Shown piece after piece: positions 1-7,150 of a DNA stretch of 44,380 nucleotides (positions within the stretch are counted from its first letter, which is position 1; each line of letters begins with the position of its first letter). The stretch spans positions 1-44,380 of IMG/VR virus record IMGVR_UViG_3300033153_006491; one strand, 5' to 3'. The notes beneath the pieces were generated by a model. It did not search any database. It saw only the letters and a program-made list of their open reading frames with translations, and was not told where the DNA came from. The position numbers were made by a program, and so were the translations under genes. This stretch comes from a virus.

Positions 1-544
1 GTTGATCACGTTGCTGACCGTAACGGCTAAGCTCGGCTTGGGTGCTTGCAACACCGTTATGATACAATTTAATCATACCAGCTAAAAATACTTGATCAAT
101 GTCACTGCCGACAAGATCACCGATTTTTTCATCGATGCTTTTTTGTGTTTTTGGGAGCGACAATTTCCAAGTTGGTGCATAACGATTTGACGCCAGCTCG
201 AAGGCTTTATCTGTAGATGCTTTCACCGCGCGATTGAATGAACGCATGGCGGTTTCTTTTCTTCGTTTTTTCTCATCTTTGTTGCACTCGCTAGCAAAAA
301 CCGTGAACATCTTTGCCAAATCGCTGCACAAGGCGGTTAAGCCTTCTTCTACAGAGTTTTTGTCAAGGTAGCAATACTCATCAACTAATTGCTTGCGCTC
401 TTTAGCAAGAGAGTCTGAAGTAGCTTTAAGGCCATTCTTTCGCGCGTCCTCAGCAATTGCTTTGTCTGCGAGGAGGAGAAGGTGGTCAACACGAATAATT
501 TGACTGCTATTGGTGATGGTTGGTGTAGGTGCATTTTTTGTCAT
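1..544 (-). CDS. Unknown protein, C-terminus beyond left edge
   Basis: An open frame reads leftward from an ATG at 542-544 for about 181 codons and leaves the window without a stop. A GAGG Shine-Dalgarno (complement of 553-556) lies 8 nt before the ATG. The visible protein is hydrophilic and mostly helical, with a Lys/Arg cluster (DEKKRRKE) in its middle and no signal peptide or membrane segment. It begins MTKNAPTPTITNSSQIIRVD. I recognise no family. It is transcribed away from the structural genes, so it probably belongs to another transcription unit (early, regulatory or accessory), or to host sequence if this is a prophage edge. A 16-bp palindrome sits 22 bp upstream of the start and could be its operator. 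Confidence 0.75.
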   Translation of the reverse strand, partial: MTKNAPTPTITNSSQIIRVDHLLLLADKAIAEDARKNGLKATSDSLAKERKQLVDEYCYLDKNSVEEGLTALCSDLAKMFTVFASECNKDEKKRRKETAMRSFNRAVKASTDKAFELASNRYAPTWKLSLPKTQKSIDEKIGDLVGSDIDQVFLAGMIKLYHNGVASTQAELSRYGQQRDQ

Positions 545-1034
545 GGTTTTTGCCTCGTTGGTTTTGGTCGGTTGACCGACCGTTTATTTTGAGTGCCACA
601 AAGTGGCATTCGCGTGTGGCACGTGACGCGCCCTGACTCTTTATACTGCAAGCGTCATGCCATCGCTTGCAACTAACTGATATTGTTATATAAATTTCAA
701 CCCTTGTGTGCATATGTTTTCTACGTGTCGCGTGTGTTAGGCGAAGGCAAGGGCTTAAGTCTGTGGTATTACTAGATAAATTGAGCCTTTCGCTGTTTAA
801 CGTGTCAGGTATGTTAGGCTTTTTGTTACTGGATGGTAACAAATAAGCAATGTCGGCAGTACAAATATTTGTAACTACTTGATTTTGTTGAATAAAGTGG
901 GGTATAAGATTTTGTACTAGGTGTTAAGTTGCTGATATTGTTGAGTATTTTGGACGTATACCGAAGAATTTATACCGTGCATATGCACAAAATCGTAGGT
1001 CGAGTTTCCACATGGGGAAATTTAAAAACAAAAC
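545..1034. other. Gene-free region with several dyads
   Basis: No convincing gene is seen. Short frames here have no coding character and no ribosome-binding site. Several perfect inverted repeats occur: TGCCAC/GTGGCA (594-599 and 603-608), TGCAAGCG/CGCTTGCA (647-654 and 664-671, 9-nt loop), and TTTGTTAC/GTAACAAA (822-829 and 836-843, 6-nt loop). They could be operators, leader hairpins or small-RNA stems. No T-rich tail marks a clear terminator. Confidence 0.5.
566..581. promoter_or_regulatory. Palindrome upstream of the left minus-strand gene
   Basis: GGTCGGT (566-572) and ACCGACC (575-581) form a perfect 7-bp dyad with a 2-nt centre, 22 bp before the minus-strand ATG at 544. The position suits an operator or a 5'-leader hairpin. 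No binding protein is identified. Confidence 0.4.
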
Positions 1035-1045
1035 GTTTGACAAAC
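1035..1045. repeat. GTTTGACAAAC element, copy 1
   Basis: An 11-bp palindrome (GTTTG-A-CAAAC) containing TTGACA, identical to 1324-1334. The two copies bracket the heptamer array. No good -10 hexamer follows this copy at the normal distance, so it may be a binding site rather than a promoter. Confidence 0.5.
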
Positions 1046-1061
1046 CTTTAAATTTAACCAG

Positions 1062-1274
1062 GCGGCAGGCAGCAGGCAGCAAGCGGCAGACTAACTCTAC
1101 AAGCAGCAAGCAGCAAGCGGCAGACTAACTCTACAAGCAGCAGGCAGCAAGCGGCAGGCAGCAAGCAGCAGGCGGCAGGCGGCAGGCGGCAGGCAGCAGG
1201 CAGCAAGCGGCAGACTAACTCTACAAGCAGCAGGCAGCAAGCAGCAAGCAGCAAGCGGCAGGCGGCAGACTAAC
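1062..1274. repeat. Heptamer array GCRGCAR with 13-nt interruptions
   Basis: Twenty-four head-to-tail heptamers (GCAGCAG, GCAGCAA or GCGGCAG) fall in blocks of 4, 3, 11 and 6. Identical 13-nt interruptions ACTAACTCTACAA separate the blocks at 1090-1102, 1124-1136 and 1214-1226. The last block is followed by ACTAAC (1269-1274) and then different sequence. Every block ends in GCGGCAG before ACTAAC, and the internal blocks begin GCAGCA after the interruption. The frames that cross it (runs of Leu, Ala, Cys and Pro) are artefacts of the repeat. Its function is unknown: it could be a protein-binding array, a recombination-prone satellite or a host-type intergenic repeat. Confidence 0.9.
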
Positions 1275-1323
1275 GCTTGCTACAATTTCTCATTTCTCCC
1301 TATAAAAAATTTTAATTAAAACT

Positions 1324-1357
1324 GTTTGACAAACTCAAATAAAAATGTTTCTAATAA
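1324..1357 (+). promoter_or_regulatory. GTTTGACAAAC copy 2 and weak promoter before the packaging genes
   Basis: TTGACA (1326-1331) lies inside a second copy of the palindrome (1324-1334). The best -10-like sequences are TTCTAA (1349-1354, spacer 17) and TAATAA (1352-1357, spacer 20); neither is strong. The ATG at 1361 follows almost at once, so a transcript would be nearly leaderless, which agrees with the lack of a Shine-Dalgarno there. Confidence 0.4.
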
Positions 1358-1360
1358 TTT

Positions 1361-1552
1361 ATGAATATAAAACGAAACTCACTTGCCGTCCGACTCGATG
1401 ATTATGACTACGAACAATTTATGGAAAACACGGGTCGTACATATAGCCTCACGCTCCGCGCACTTATAGAGTTGTATAACAAATACTACCAAACTAGTGA
1501 TGAGAATCTGTCCCCGAAAGACCGCGTCAAAGCTGTGATGGGAAGAATTTAA
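1361..1552 (+). CDS. Small ribbon-helix-helix-like protein
   Basis: A 63-residue protein. Residues 7-43 (SLAVRLDDYDYEQFMENTGR and the helix after it) have the strand-helix-helix pattern of the MetJ/Arc/CopG fold: a short basic/hydrophobic beta strand (LAVRL), an amphipathic helix, a turn with Gly-Arg-Thr, and a second helix (LTLRALIELYNKYY). This is fold-level resemblance only. It is the first gene of the packaging cluster and its stop shares bases with the next ATG (TAATG at 1550-1554), indicating translational coupling. No clear ribosome-binding site is seen. It could be a regulator of the late genes or a DNA-binding part of the packaging machinery. Confidence 0.55.
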   Translation: MNIKRNSLAVRLDDYDYEQFMENTGRTYSLTLRALIELYNKYYQTSDENLSPKDRVKAVMGRI

Positions 1553-1839
1553 TGGAAATAAATCTAGAAGAGAAAATTTCCGAGCACTTCGACCGGTTAG
1601 AGTCCCTAGCCGACGAAGCAGAGGGGGATGTCGAAGAATCCTACTCTTCCCGCGCCAGCGCAATGGGAGCCTTAACCGGTATGCTGCGGGACCTGGTAAA
1701 TCTCCAAGGAAAGGTTATAAATATGGAAAGATTGATCCGTATAGAAGCCTTAACCATCGAAACACTTCAGAAACACCTTTCCGAAAAGCAACACGAAGAC
1801 TTCCTCAAAGATCTAGAGGACCTTCTTAATGTCAAATAA
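1552..1839 (+). CDS. Possible terminase small subunit
   Basis: A 95-residue, acidic, all-helical protein with no cysteines. It sits directly before the large terminase and overlaps it by 11 nt. The central segment (residues about 30-75, ASAMGALTGMLRDLVNLQGK and onward) is an amphipathic helix pair. I recall similar short proteins before phage terminases, but no catalytic or helix-turn-helix motif is visible. The assignment as small terminase rests on position, size and coupling. It is shorter than lambda Nu1 (about 180 residues), so DNA recognition may be shared with the ribbon-helix-helix-like protein just upstream. Confidence 0.45.
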   Translation: MEINLEEKISEHFDRLESLADEAEGDVEESYSSRASAMGALTGMLRDLVNLQGKVINMERLIRIEALTIETLQKHLSEKQHEDFLKDLEDLLNVK

Positions 1840-3511
1840 TGTCAACCAAACTAAACACTTTATCTCCCGTCTCCGGGCCGGTCTACGTCCTGACTTAACA
1901 AGCCTCGTTCGATTTATTATCGAAGAAACATACATAAATCTTAAACCATACTCCTTTGCAGGTCATGAATTTCAACAATACTTCACGGAATTAATCGAAA
2001 AAGACCCCAATATTGACATAACTGCAGAGAAATGTAGTCAAATTGGCCTCTCAGAGGTCTGTTTTCGTATAGTTTTAGGACAAATGGCCCTAAACCCTGG
2101 ATATTCCGTTATTTATGCCATGCCCAGCAAATCTTTTGCTATGGAAGTCCTAAAAACGCGAATGGCCCCAATTATTGAACAAGCCCCTCAATTAAACATG
2201 TTAATCTCCAAGGATGTCGATTCTGCCTCGGTAAAAATGTTTAAGAACGGTTCTATCTTATTCGCCCTTGGAGCCAGCTCAAATTCCTCCTCTTCTTTGA
2301 TTAATAGACCTGTTACCCTTGCTCTCACCGACGAACTCGATAAATGTGACTACGCGACCCACACCGGTCTCCGATCACGACAGACACACTCAGTAAATAA
2401 ACCCAGAATCGCGATTTCTACGCCCACCGCCCCGGGAGTCGGTATAAACGCAGAAGCCGAAGGTCGACAGGTACATTATCAAAGTGTGATCTGTAGTCAC
2501 TGCGGGGATGAATTCCTCCCCGACTACTACGAACAGGTCAAAATTCCCGGTTATGAGGACCCTCTCTCGACATTAACCACAGAAAAAGTTCGTACCTTGG
2601 ACCTCACCATAGATGACGCATACCATCATTGTCCCAAGTGTCACGGGCGTCCCGACCTCTCACCGGTAAATCGTCGCTGGGTAATAGAAGAGCCCCATCT
2701 CCGTAAAATTCATCTGCGTCTCACGCCTTTTGATGCACCGACATTCATCACGCCAGCGGATCTCGTCACTAGTCAATTAACATATTCTTCTCGCGCAGAG
2801 TTCGACAATCAAAGTCTCGGTCTCCCTTCTCAATTATCTGATGCAACCATAGACCGTAATTCTATAAAATTTACTCGTGAGGAGCCTCCTGGGGGCCTTC
2901 CTGTAGCTGGATTGGACCTCGGTCGTAATTCTCATTACATGCGTGGAATTTTAAAGGAAAACGTGTTGTTTGTGTATGGAATGGAGGTGATCCCAGTTGG
3001 TGAATTAGAAAATCGCGTTAACTATAATATCAAGACTCAGAAGATCCTCTCTATCGTCTCGGATTCATTACCTTTTTTGGATGTGGTTCATCGTCTCGCA
3101 ACCACCAACAATCAGTTCTGGGGATCTATTTATTCTGTTCCGAATCAACCTCAGCCGGAGTTGTATAAGATCAAAATAAAGGATGAGGAACACGTTCGTC
3201 AGGTAAATATTCAGAAGAATTTATTTATGGATCATGTTGCGGGGATGATCGCCAGTGAACAGATCGTGTTTAAGTCCAGTCCATTTGATGAACAAATAGT
3301 ACGCCATTTCACGGACATGCGAAGGATGCGTGATCATAAATTTTCTGAGTTACGGTATAAATGGGTGAAGTCTGCGAAGGGTGTGGATCATTGGTGGCAT
3401 TGTTTATGTTATCTGGTCTGCGCGTCTAAATTAATTCACAAGAGTTCGCGACAGGGGACCCTTCCCATGGGGTCTATGTTGTCTGTGTTCCGCCATAAAC
3501 GCGACGTTTAA
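1829..3511 (+). CDS. Terminase large subunit, GpA-like
   Basis: A 560-residue motor-nuclease of DNA packaging that cuts the concatemer and pumps DNA through the portal. Visible motifs: a deviant Walker A KCSQIGLSE (about 68-76), typical of the lambda gpA branch where the usual GKT is replaced; Walker B VTLALTDELD (about 162-171); a coupling motif IAISTPT (about 194-200); a zinc knuckle made of CSHC (222-225) and CPKC (268-271); and the start of the RNase-H-like nuclease, AGLDLG (about 360-365), with the likely metal-binding Asp363. Length is slightly below lambda gpA (641). The gene starts at an ATG inside the end of the preceding frame and is followed by a 214-bp gap before the portal. Confidence 0.93.
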   Translation: MSNNVNQTKHFISRLRAGLRPDLTSLVRFIIEETYINLKPYSFAGHEFQQYFTELIEKDPNIDITAEKCSQIGLSEVCFRIVLGQMALNPGYSVIYAMPSKSFAMEVLKTRMAPIIEQAPQLNMLISKDVDSASVKMFKNGSILFALGASSNSSSSLINRPVTLALTDELDKCDYATHTGLRSRQTHSVNKPRIAISTPTAPGVGINAEAEGRQVHYQSVICSHCGDEFLPDYYEQVKIPGYEDPLSTLTTEKVRTLDLTIDDAYHHCPKCHGRPDLSPVNRRWVIEEPHLRKIHLRLTPFDAPTFITPADLVTSQLTYSSRAEFDNQSLGLPSQLSDATIDRNSIKFTREEPPGGLPVAGLDLGRNSHYMRGILKENVLFVYGMEVIPVGELENRVNYNIKTQKILSIVSDSLPFLDVVHRLATTNNQFWGSIYSVPNQPQPELYKIKIKDEEHVRQVNIQKNLFMDHVAGMIASEQIVFKSSPFDEQIVRHFTDMRRMRDHKFSELRYKWVKSAKGVDHWWHCLCYLVCASKLIHKSSRQGTLPMGSMLSVFRHKRDV

Positions 3512-3665
3512 CCTGTTTTAACCTTAGTCTGATTTTGACCACCAGACGTCTCATAGTTCAAGTCTGAGTTTTTCCTCTGTATTTATTCAAGAGATCCCTC
3601 AGTTCGTCCAATGATTTTTCTTCTAGGTTTAACATGTTTAATTATTTAATTATTTAATAAAACTC
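3512..3665. other. Gap between terminase and portal
   Basis: No plus-strand gene is seen. The gap holds AGTCTGA twice (near 3524 and 3560), an AGACGTCT palindrome at 3547-3554, a short minus-strand frame (3558-3635) and an AT-rich stretch of repeated TTAATTATT just upstream of a promoter. It has no obvious factor-independent terminator. Confidence 0.4.
3558..3635 (-). CDS. Possible 25-residue antisense peptide
   Basis: A minus-strand frame runs from ATG (3633-3635) to TGA and encodes MLNLEEKSLDELRDLLNKYR plus five residues. The composition is that of a real amphipathic charged helix, which is unusual for a chance frame. No Shine-Dalgarno is visible and the upstream sequence is AT-rich. It may be a very small gene, the remnant of a larger one, or chance. 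Confidence 0.25.
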   Translation of the reverse strand: MLNLEEKSLDELRDLLNKYRGKTQT

Positions 3666-3694
3666 TTGACATCACGTAATTAGAATTATATTCT
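3666..3694 (+). promoter_or_regulatory. Promoter for the head genes
   Basis: TTGACA (3666-3671), a 17-nt spacer and TATTCT (3689-3694; 4 of 6 to consensus), with an AT-rich tract upstream that could act as an UP element. It lies about 30 bp before the portal start. The perfect -35 and ideal spacing make it the best conventional promoter in the left half of the window. Confidence 0.6.
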
Positions 3695-3725
3695 CATTTC
3701 AATATTATCTTTATTGGACAACTAT

Positions 3726-5204
3726 ATGTCACTACTGTCAAGACTAAAATCTGCGTTGTTGGCGGAGCCTAAGCCACCAAGCCGCCTCCCATCTAAGACA
3801 CAAGCAAATCCGAAGTATTTGGGGACCAGTAAGGGAAGTAAGATTTCCAACACTGCAACCAATACCACGAATCTTGATCGTTCTATTTATGCTCGAGGCG
3901 CTGCGAATATAAATGATGTGGTCGCCAATCTCGTTAGAACTTCTCCTGATTTATCTCATGCAGTTGCTGTTAAAATTTCTACAGCAATATCAAAGAATTA
4001 CACTGCTGTTGCTTACGATGAAACCGGTCGTGTAGATGTTAAGGGCACAGAAATCGCCCAGGCCCTATGTCTTCGTTGGGACTCCATGGCCCACGACTAC
4101 AGCCGATTCACCCGTTCTACGGATTTACGTTCACTCTGTTCTTCTCTCATTCTGGATTCGACCAGATACGGGGGAATGACTGCGGAACTTATTCTTGGGC
4201 CCGGGAAGGTCCCACTGTATATCAGGTCCGTTGATACCTCCAAGGTTGAATGGGCCGACAACATGATCGACTCCTATCCTGTGTATAAAGGAAGGGATGG
4301 TGATGTTGAATTAAATTTTCCAACTATTTTCTACAGCGCAACTCAACAGGACATGGGGACGCCCTACAGCGAAAGCCCACTTCAAACTTCTATTCAACCC
4401 GCGCTCTGGGACCAGGAGCTCACCGACCATCTTCGTCGGGCCGCACACCGTACCCTTCTCCAACGCCTTGTTATTACTATCAATTCTGAGGAATGGTTAG
4501 ATAGTCTTCCTCCAGAAATCAGATACGATGAGGATAAGTTAGCCGCTCATACAAAACAAACAATCACAGAAATTGAAAATCAGATGAATAATCTGGATCC
4601 TGAGGATTCATTAATCGTATTTTCAAGTCTCTCTGTTGACACTGTCCAGGATGCGAACCGGTCCGAAGACCGAACTCTCCTGGTATTGAATGCATTGATA
4701 TCCGGGCAACTGGCGTCAGGGTCCAAGATCCTACCGTCGGTAACCGGCCGAGCCCCGGAAGGGTCCAGCGCAGCTAGTACGGAGGCTATGTTATTCCTCA
4801 AGTCCGTATCCTTCATCCAACATGAAATCAATATTTTTATAAGTCGAATTTTAACTCTTGCTGTGAGGTTAACCGGTCAGGACGTTTCTGTGAAGTTTAA
4901 ATTTGAGGACGTTAACCTTAGACCTGAGATTGAACTTGAATCTTTCCGTGCTATCAAACAATCACGTTTACTCAAGGAGTTAAGTCTTGGACTACGCCCC
5001 GATGAAGAGGTAAGTATTGAGCTTACTGGAAGTCTTCCTCCGGCCGGATACACCCCGTTAACCGGTACCATGTTTGATGTGAAGCCGGCTGAAACTTCCG
5101 GAAATAATTATAGCAACACCTCTGCTGCTGATAACGGCAAAACTGATTCAACCAAATCCACGAAAGACAGCCAGGCAGACGAAAAAGGTGTGAAGAGTAA
5201 ATAA
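3726..5204 (+). CDS. Portal protein
   Basis: A 492-residue protein taken as the portal, the dodecameric ring through which DNA enters the head. The call rests on its place between a GpA-type terminase and an S49 head protease, on length (portals are about 400-550), and on a portal-like order: helical N-terminus, mixed core, then a helical stretch around ALWDQELTDHLRRAAHRTLL (about 225-245) and a disordered Ser/Thr/Lys-rich tail from about 455. I chose ATG 3726 over the in-frame TTG at 3714 because it gives a more usual N-terminus (MSLLSRLKSALL); neither has a strong Shine-Dalgarno. No enzyme motif is expected or seen. Confidence 0.8.
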   Translation: MSLLSRLKSALLAEPKPPSRLPSKTQANPKYLGTSKGSKISNTATNTTNLDRSIYARGAANINDVVANLVRTSPDLSHAVAVKISTAISKNYTAVAYDETGRVDVKGTEIAQALCLRWDSMAHDYSRFTRSTDLRSLCSSLILDSTRYGGMTAELILGPGKVPLYIRSVDTSKVEWADNMIDSYPVYKGRDGDVELNFPTIFYSATQQDMGTPYSESPLQTSIQPALWDQELTDHLRRAAHRTLLQRLVITINSEEWLDSLPPEIRYDEDKLAAHTKQTITEIENQMNNLDPEDSLIVFSSLSVDTVQDANRSEDRTLLVLNALISGQLASGSKILPSVTGRAPEGSSAASTEAMLFLKSVSFIQHEINIFISRILTLAVRLTGQDVSVKFKFEDVNLRPEIELESFRAIKQSRLLKELSLGLRPDEEVSIELTGSLPPAGYTPLTGTMFDVKPAETSGNNYSNTSAADNGKTDSTKSTKDSQADEKGVKSK

Positions 5205-5223
5205 TAAAAGCATTGTGCATTAC

Positions 5224-5252
5224 TTGACAAACTAACTTTAAACAGGTAGTTA
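5224..5252 (+). promoter_or_regulatory. Weak promoter before the head protease
   Basis: TTGACA (5224-5229), 17 nt, then TAGTTA (5247-5252; 3 of 6). The sequence TTGACAAAC repeats the element seen at 1037 and 1326. It lies in the 55-bp gap after the portal gene; the protease ATG follows at 5260. Confidence 0.4.
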
Positions 5253-5259
5253 ATAAATT

Positions 5260-6702
5260 ATGAAGAAACAATATGTTGCACTCGCTATCTTAGAGACTTA
5301 CGGAGCAGAATTTCTGGAAGCGGAAGCTTCGGCCCAGGCCGAATTATCTTCTGGTTCAGAAGCGCCTGAATCTGACCTTCTTAATGTTTTTGAAGGGGTA
5401 GGAGTTATTGAAGTTAAAGGAAAGCTGACCAACAAGGATTCGTACTTTAATTCCTGGTATGGTCTTGTATCCTACAACCAAATTCGCGCAGCTGTTGTTG
5501 AGGCCCTGGAACTTGGGGCCAACGCCATTCTCTTTGATTACGACACCCCGGGCGGGGCCGTATCAGGAATGGGCGACCATTCAAATTTTATCTCCTCCAT
5601 TCCAGTTGAAACTGTAGGACACACTTCCGGAACCATGGCTTCGGCCGGGTATTTCTCTGGAGCTTCTAATGATCATCTCTTCGCAGATGAATTATCTGAG
5701 GTTGGATCTATTGGTGTTGTTATGCAGCACATGGAAATGACAGAGGCTGTTAAGAAAGCCGGTTATAAGGTCGACATCATTCGATCCGGATCCCGTAAAG
5801 CTATCGGGGGTCCTTATGAGAAGTTAACCGCTACAAATCGAAAAATATTACAAGACCAAGTCAACGTTTATGCGGACAAGTTTTTTAGTTTTGTTTCAGA
5901 AGAACGTGGAATGCCTTTGCCTACCATGACTGATATTAAGGAAGGCGGGACATACATTGGTCAAGAAGCTGTACAGGTTGGTCTTGTTGATAAGATCATG
6001 TCCTTTGATGAGGCTCTGGCCTTTACCATAGGCCTGGCGCAAAAGAAAGCCGCTGAAGATGAGAACCAAGGTTTTAATGATTATTATGGGAATAATCATG
6101 CTTTCAATAGCTCCACGGAGCAAAAAGGAGAACAAGGTATGGCTGCTAAAAAGATCAGCAAAAAAGCCTTAGCCGCTCTGGTTAATGCAGGAAATGAAAA
6201 ACCTGCTCCCGGAGCAGACGACGGAAAAGAAGAAAACACCAACGTACCTGCTGAAGGTGCAGATGAAAATCTTAACACAGAAGATACTGAAGGTACCACC
6301 GAGGCCGAGGCCATGGAAGATACCCCGGATCTTTCCGCTGAATTACTTGAGATGACTGAGAAGTATGATGCTTCCCAGGTAGAGCTTGCTGAATCAGCTG
6401 AGAAGTTGGAAGCTTCTGAAACCGTTCTTGCTGATTTGAGCGAGAAACACAGTGCAGAGGTTGCTGATTTTAGTGAGGTCATCATCGCTCAGATTAATAC
6501 CATGCGGGTCGCCCTCAACCTGACTGCTGTTGATATGAGTGCATTTGCTCCTACTGCTGTAATGGTTGAGTACAATGCCCTGATGAAAACTTTTGAGAAC
6601 TCTCTGCCTGTTGGTGGTGTGGTTCCAAATGAACAAGCTGAAACTAAATCTGAAACCGTCAGTCGAACTGATGTCGGTGATGTTAAAGCTCTCGCATTCT
6701 AA
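5260..6702 (+). CDS. S49 (SppA/ClpP-like) head maturation protease with C-terminal scaffold
   Basis: A 480-residue protein equivalent to lambda gpC. Residues about 45-265 form a peptidase S49 domain: a substrate-groove segment DYDTPGGAVSGM (93-104), the nucleophile motif GTMASAGY with likely Ser128, the following GSIGV (149-153), and the likely general base Lys180 in GSRKAIGGPYE. After about residue 265 comes an acidic, low-complexity, helical region that matches a scaffolding domain. An independent start inside this region (ATG 6139) implies that the scaffold is also made alone. The enzyme should cleave scaffold, and perhaps portal, inside the prohead. It follows the portal by 55 bp and precedes the probable decoration and capsid genes. 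Confidence 0.9.
   Translation: MKKQYVALAILETYGAEFLEAEASAQAELSSGSEAPESDLLNVFEGVGVIEVKGKLTNKDSYFNSWYGLVSYNQIRAAVVEALELGANAILFDYDTPGGAVSGMGDHSNFISSIPVETVGHTSGTMASAGYFSGASNDHLFADELSEVGSIGVVMQHMEMTEAVKKAGYKVDIIRSGSRKAIGGPYEKLTATNRKILQDQVNVYADKFFSFVSEERGMPLPTMTDIKEGGTYIGQEAVQVGLVDKIMSFDEALAFTIGLAQKKAAEDENQGFNDYYGNNHAFNSSTEQKGEQGMAAKKISKKALAALVNAGNEKPAPGADDGKEENTNVPAEGADENLNTEDTEGTTEAEAMEDTPDLSAELLEMTEKYDASQVELAESAEKLEASETVLADLSEKHSAEVADFSEVIIAQINTMRVALNLTAVDMSAFAPTAVMVEYNALMKTFENSLPVGGVVPNEQAETKSETVSRTDVGDVKALAF
6139..6702 (+). CDS. Nested capsid scaffold protein (Nu3-like), internal in-frame start
   Basis: Within the protease frame, AAGGAG (6125-6130) stands 8 nt before an in-frame ATG (6139-6141) exactly where the protease domain ends. 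Translation from it gives a 187-residue acidic, helical protein (MAAKKISKKALAALVNAGNE at the N-terminus) with a coiled-coil-like Glu/Ala/Ser/Leu middle (ELLEMTEKYDASQVELAESA). This is the arrangement of lambda C and Nu3, where the scaffold is made in excess from an internal start of the protease gene. The strong Shine-Dalgarno is seen directly; separate expression is inferred. Confidence 0.75.
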   Translation: MAAKKISKKALAALVNAGNEKPAPGADDGKEENTNVPAEGADENLNTEDTEGTTEAEAMEDTPDLSAELLEMTEKYDASQVELAESAEKLEASETVLADLSEKHSAEVADFSEVIIAQINTMRVALNLTAVDMSAFAPTAVMVEYNALMKTFENSLPVGGVVPNEQAETKSETVSRTDVGDVKALAF

Positions 6703-6721
6703 TTATTAAGGAGATATAAAA

Positions 6722-7138
6722 ATGCCTAGCGTACAAATTTTGCCAAAAGTTGGCGAGAATGATCGTCGTGAATGGAAGATGGTTGGGGCGGTTACCGATG
6801 CTGATGTTGGTAAGCCTGTAACCATTACTGGTGCTGCCGAGGTAACCCTCGCTGTAGCTGATGGAATCATTCATGGTTTTGTGGATTCTATTGAACAGGG
6901 CACTGATGGTGGTCTTGTTGTTGTTACGGTTGCTGAAAAGGGCACTGTACGTGCTTCTGCATCTGGCGATGTTGCCGTTGGTGATGTAGTAGCAGCTGAT
7001 ACTAATGCTGCACTCGGAACCAAACCTACCACTTGGGGTATTGTGAAAGCCATCGCTGTTCCAGACGCTGGTCAAAAATACTGGATTGCTCTCACCGCAG
7101 CTGCGGATACTGAGACAGTCATCATTCAAGCCGTTTAA
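6722..7138 (+). CDS. Probable head decoration protein
   Basis: A 138-residue, small, beta-rich, Gly/Ala/Val-rich protein with no cysteine, preceded by a strong AAGGAG site. It occupies the lambda gpD position between the protease/scaffold gene and the capsid gene. Decoration proteins bind threefold or quasi-threefold sites and stabilise the expanded shell. The repeated VAVGDVVAAD and TDADVGKPVT patterns resemble the beta-tulip or DUF2190-type cement proteins found beside phage capsid genes; that is family-level recollection. Only 12 bp separate it from the capsid gene. Confidence 0.65.
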   Translation: MPSVQILPKVGENDRREWKMVGAVTDADVGKPVTITGAAEVTLAVADGIIHGFVDSIEQGTDGGLVVVTVAEKGTVRASASGDVAVGDVVAADTNAALGTKPTTWGIVKAIAVPDAGQKYWIALTAAADTETVIIQAV

Positions 7139-7150
7139 GGAGAACTCAAA

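Noticed and set aside
507-842. Minus-strand frame of 111 codons upstream of the left gene
   Set aside because: It overlaps the supported left gene in another frame and crosses the dyad-rich leader; it has no ribosome-binding site.
1054-1254. Leu/Ala/Cys/Pro-rich minus-strand frame over the heptamer array
   Set aside because: The composition follows directly from the 7-bp repeat, which is open in several frames; there is no ribosome-binding site.
1062-1274. CRISPR array
   Set aside because: Units are 7 bp, the interruptions are identical rather than unique, and no cas gene is present.
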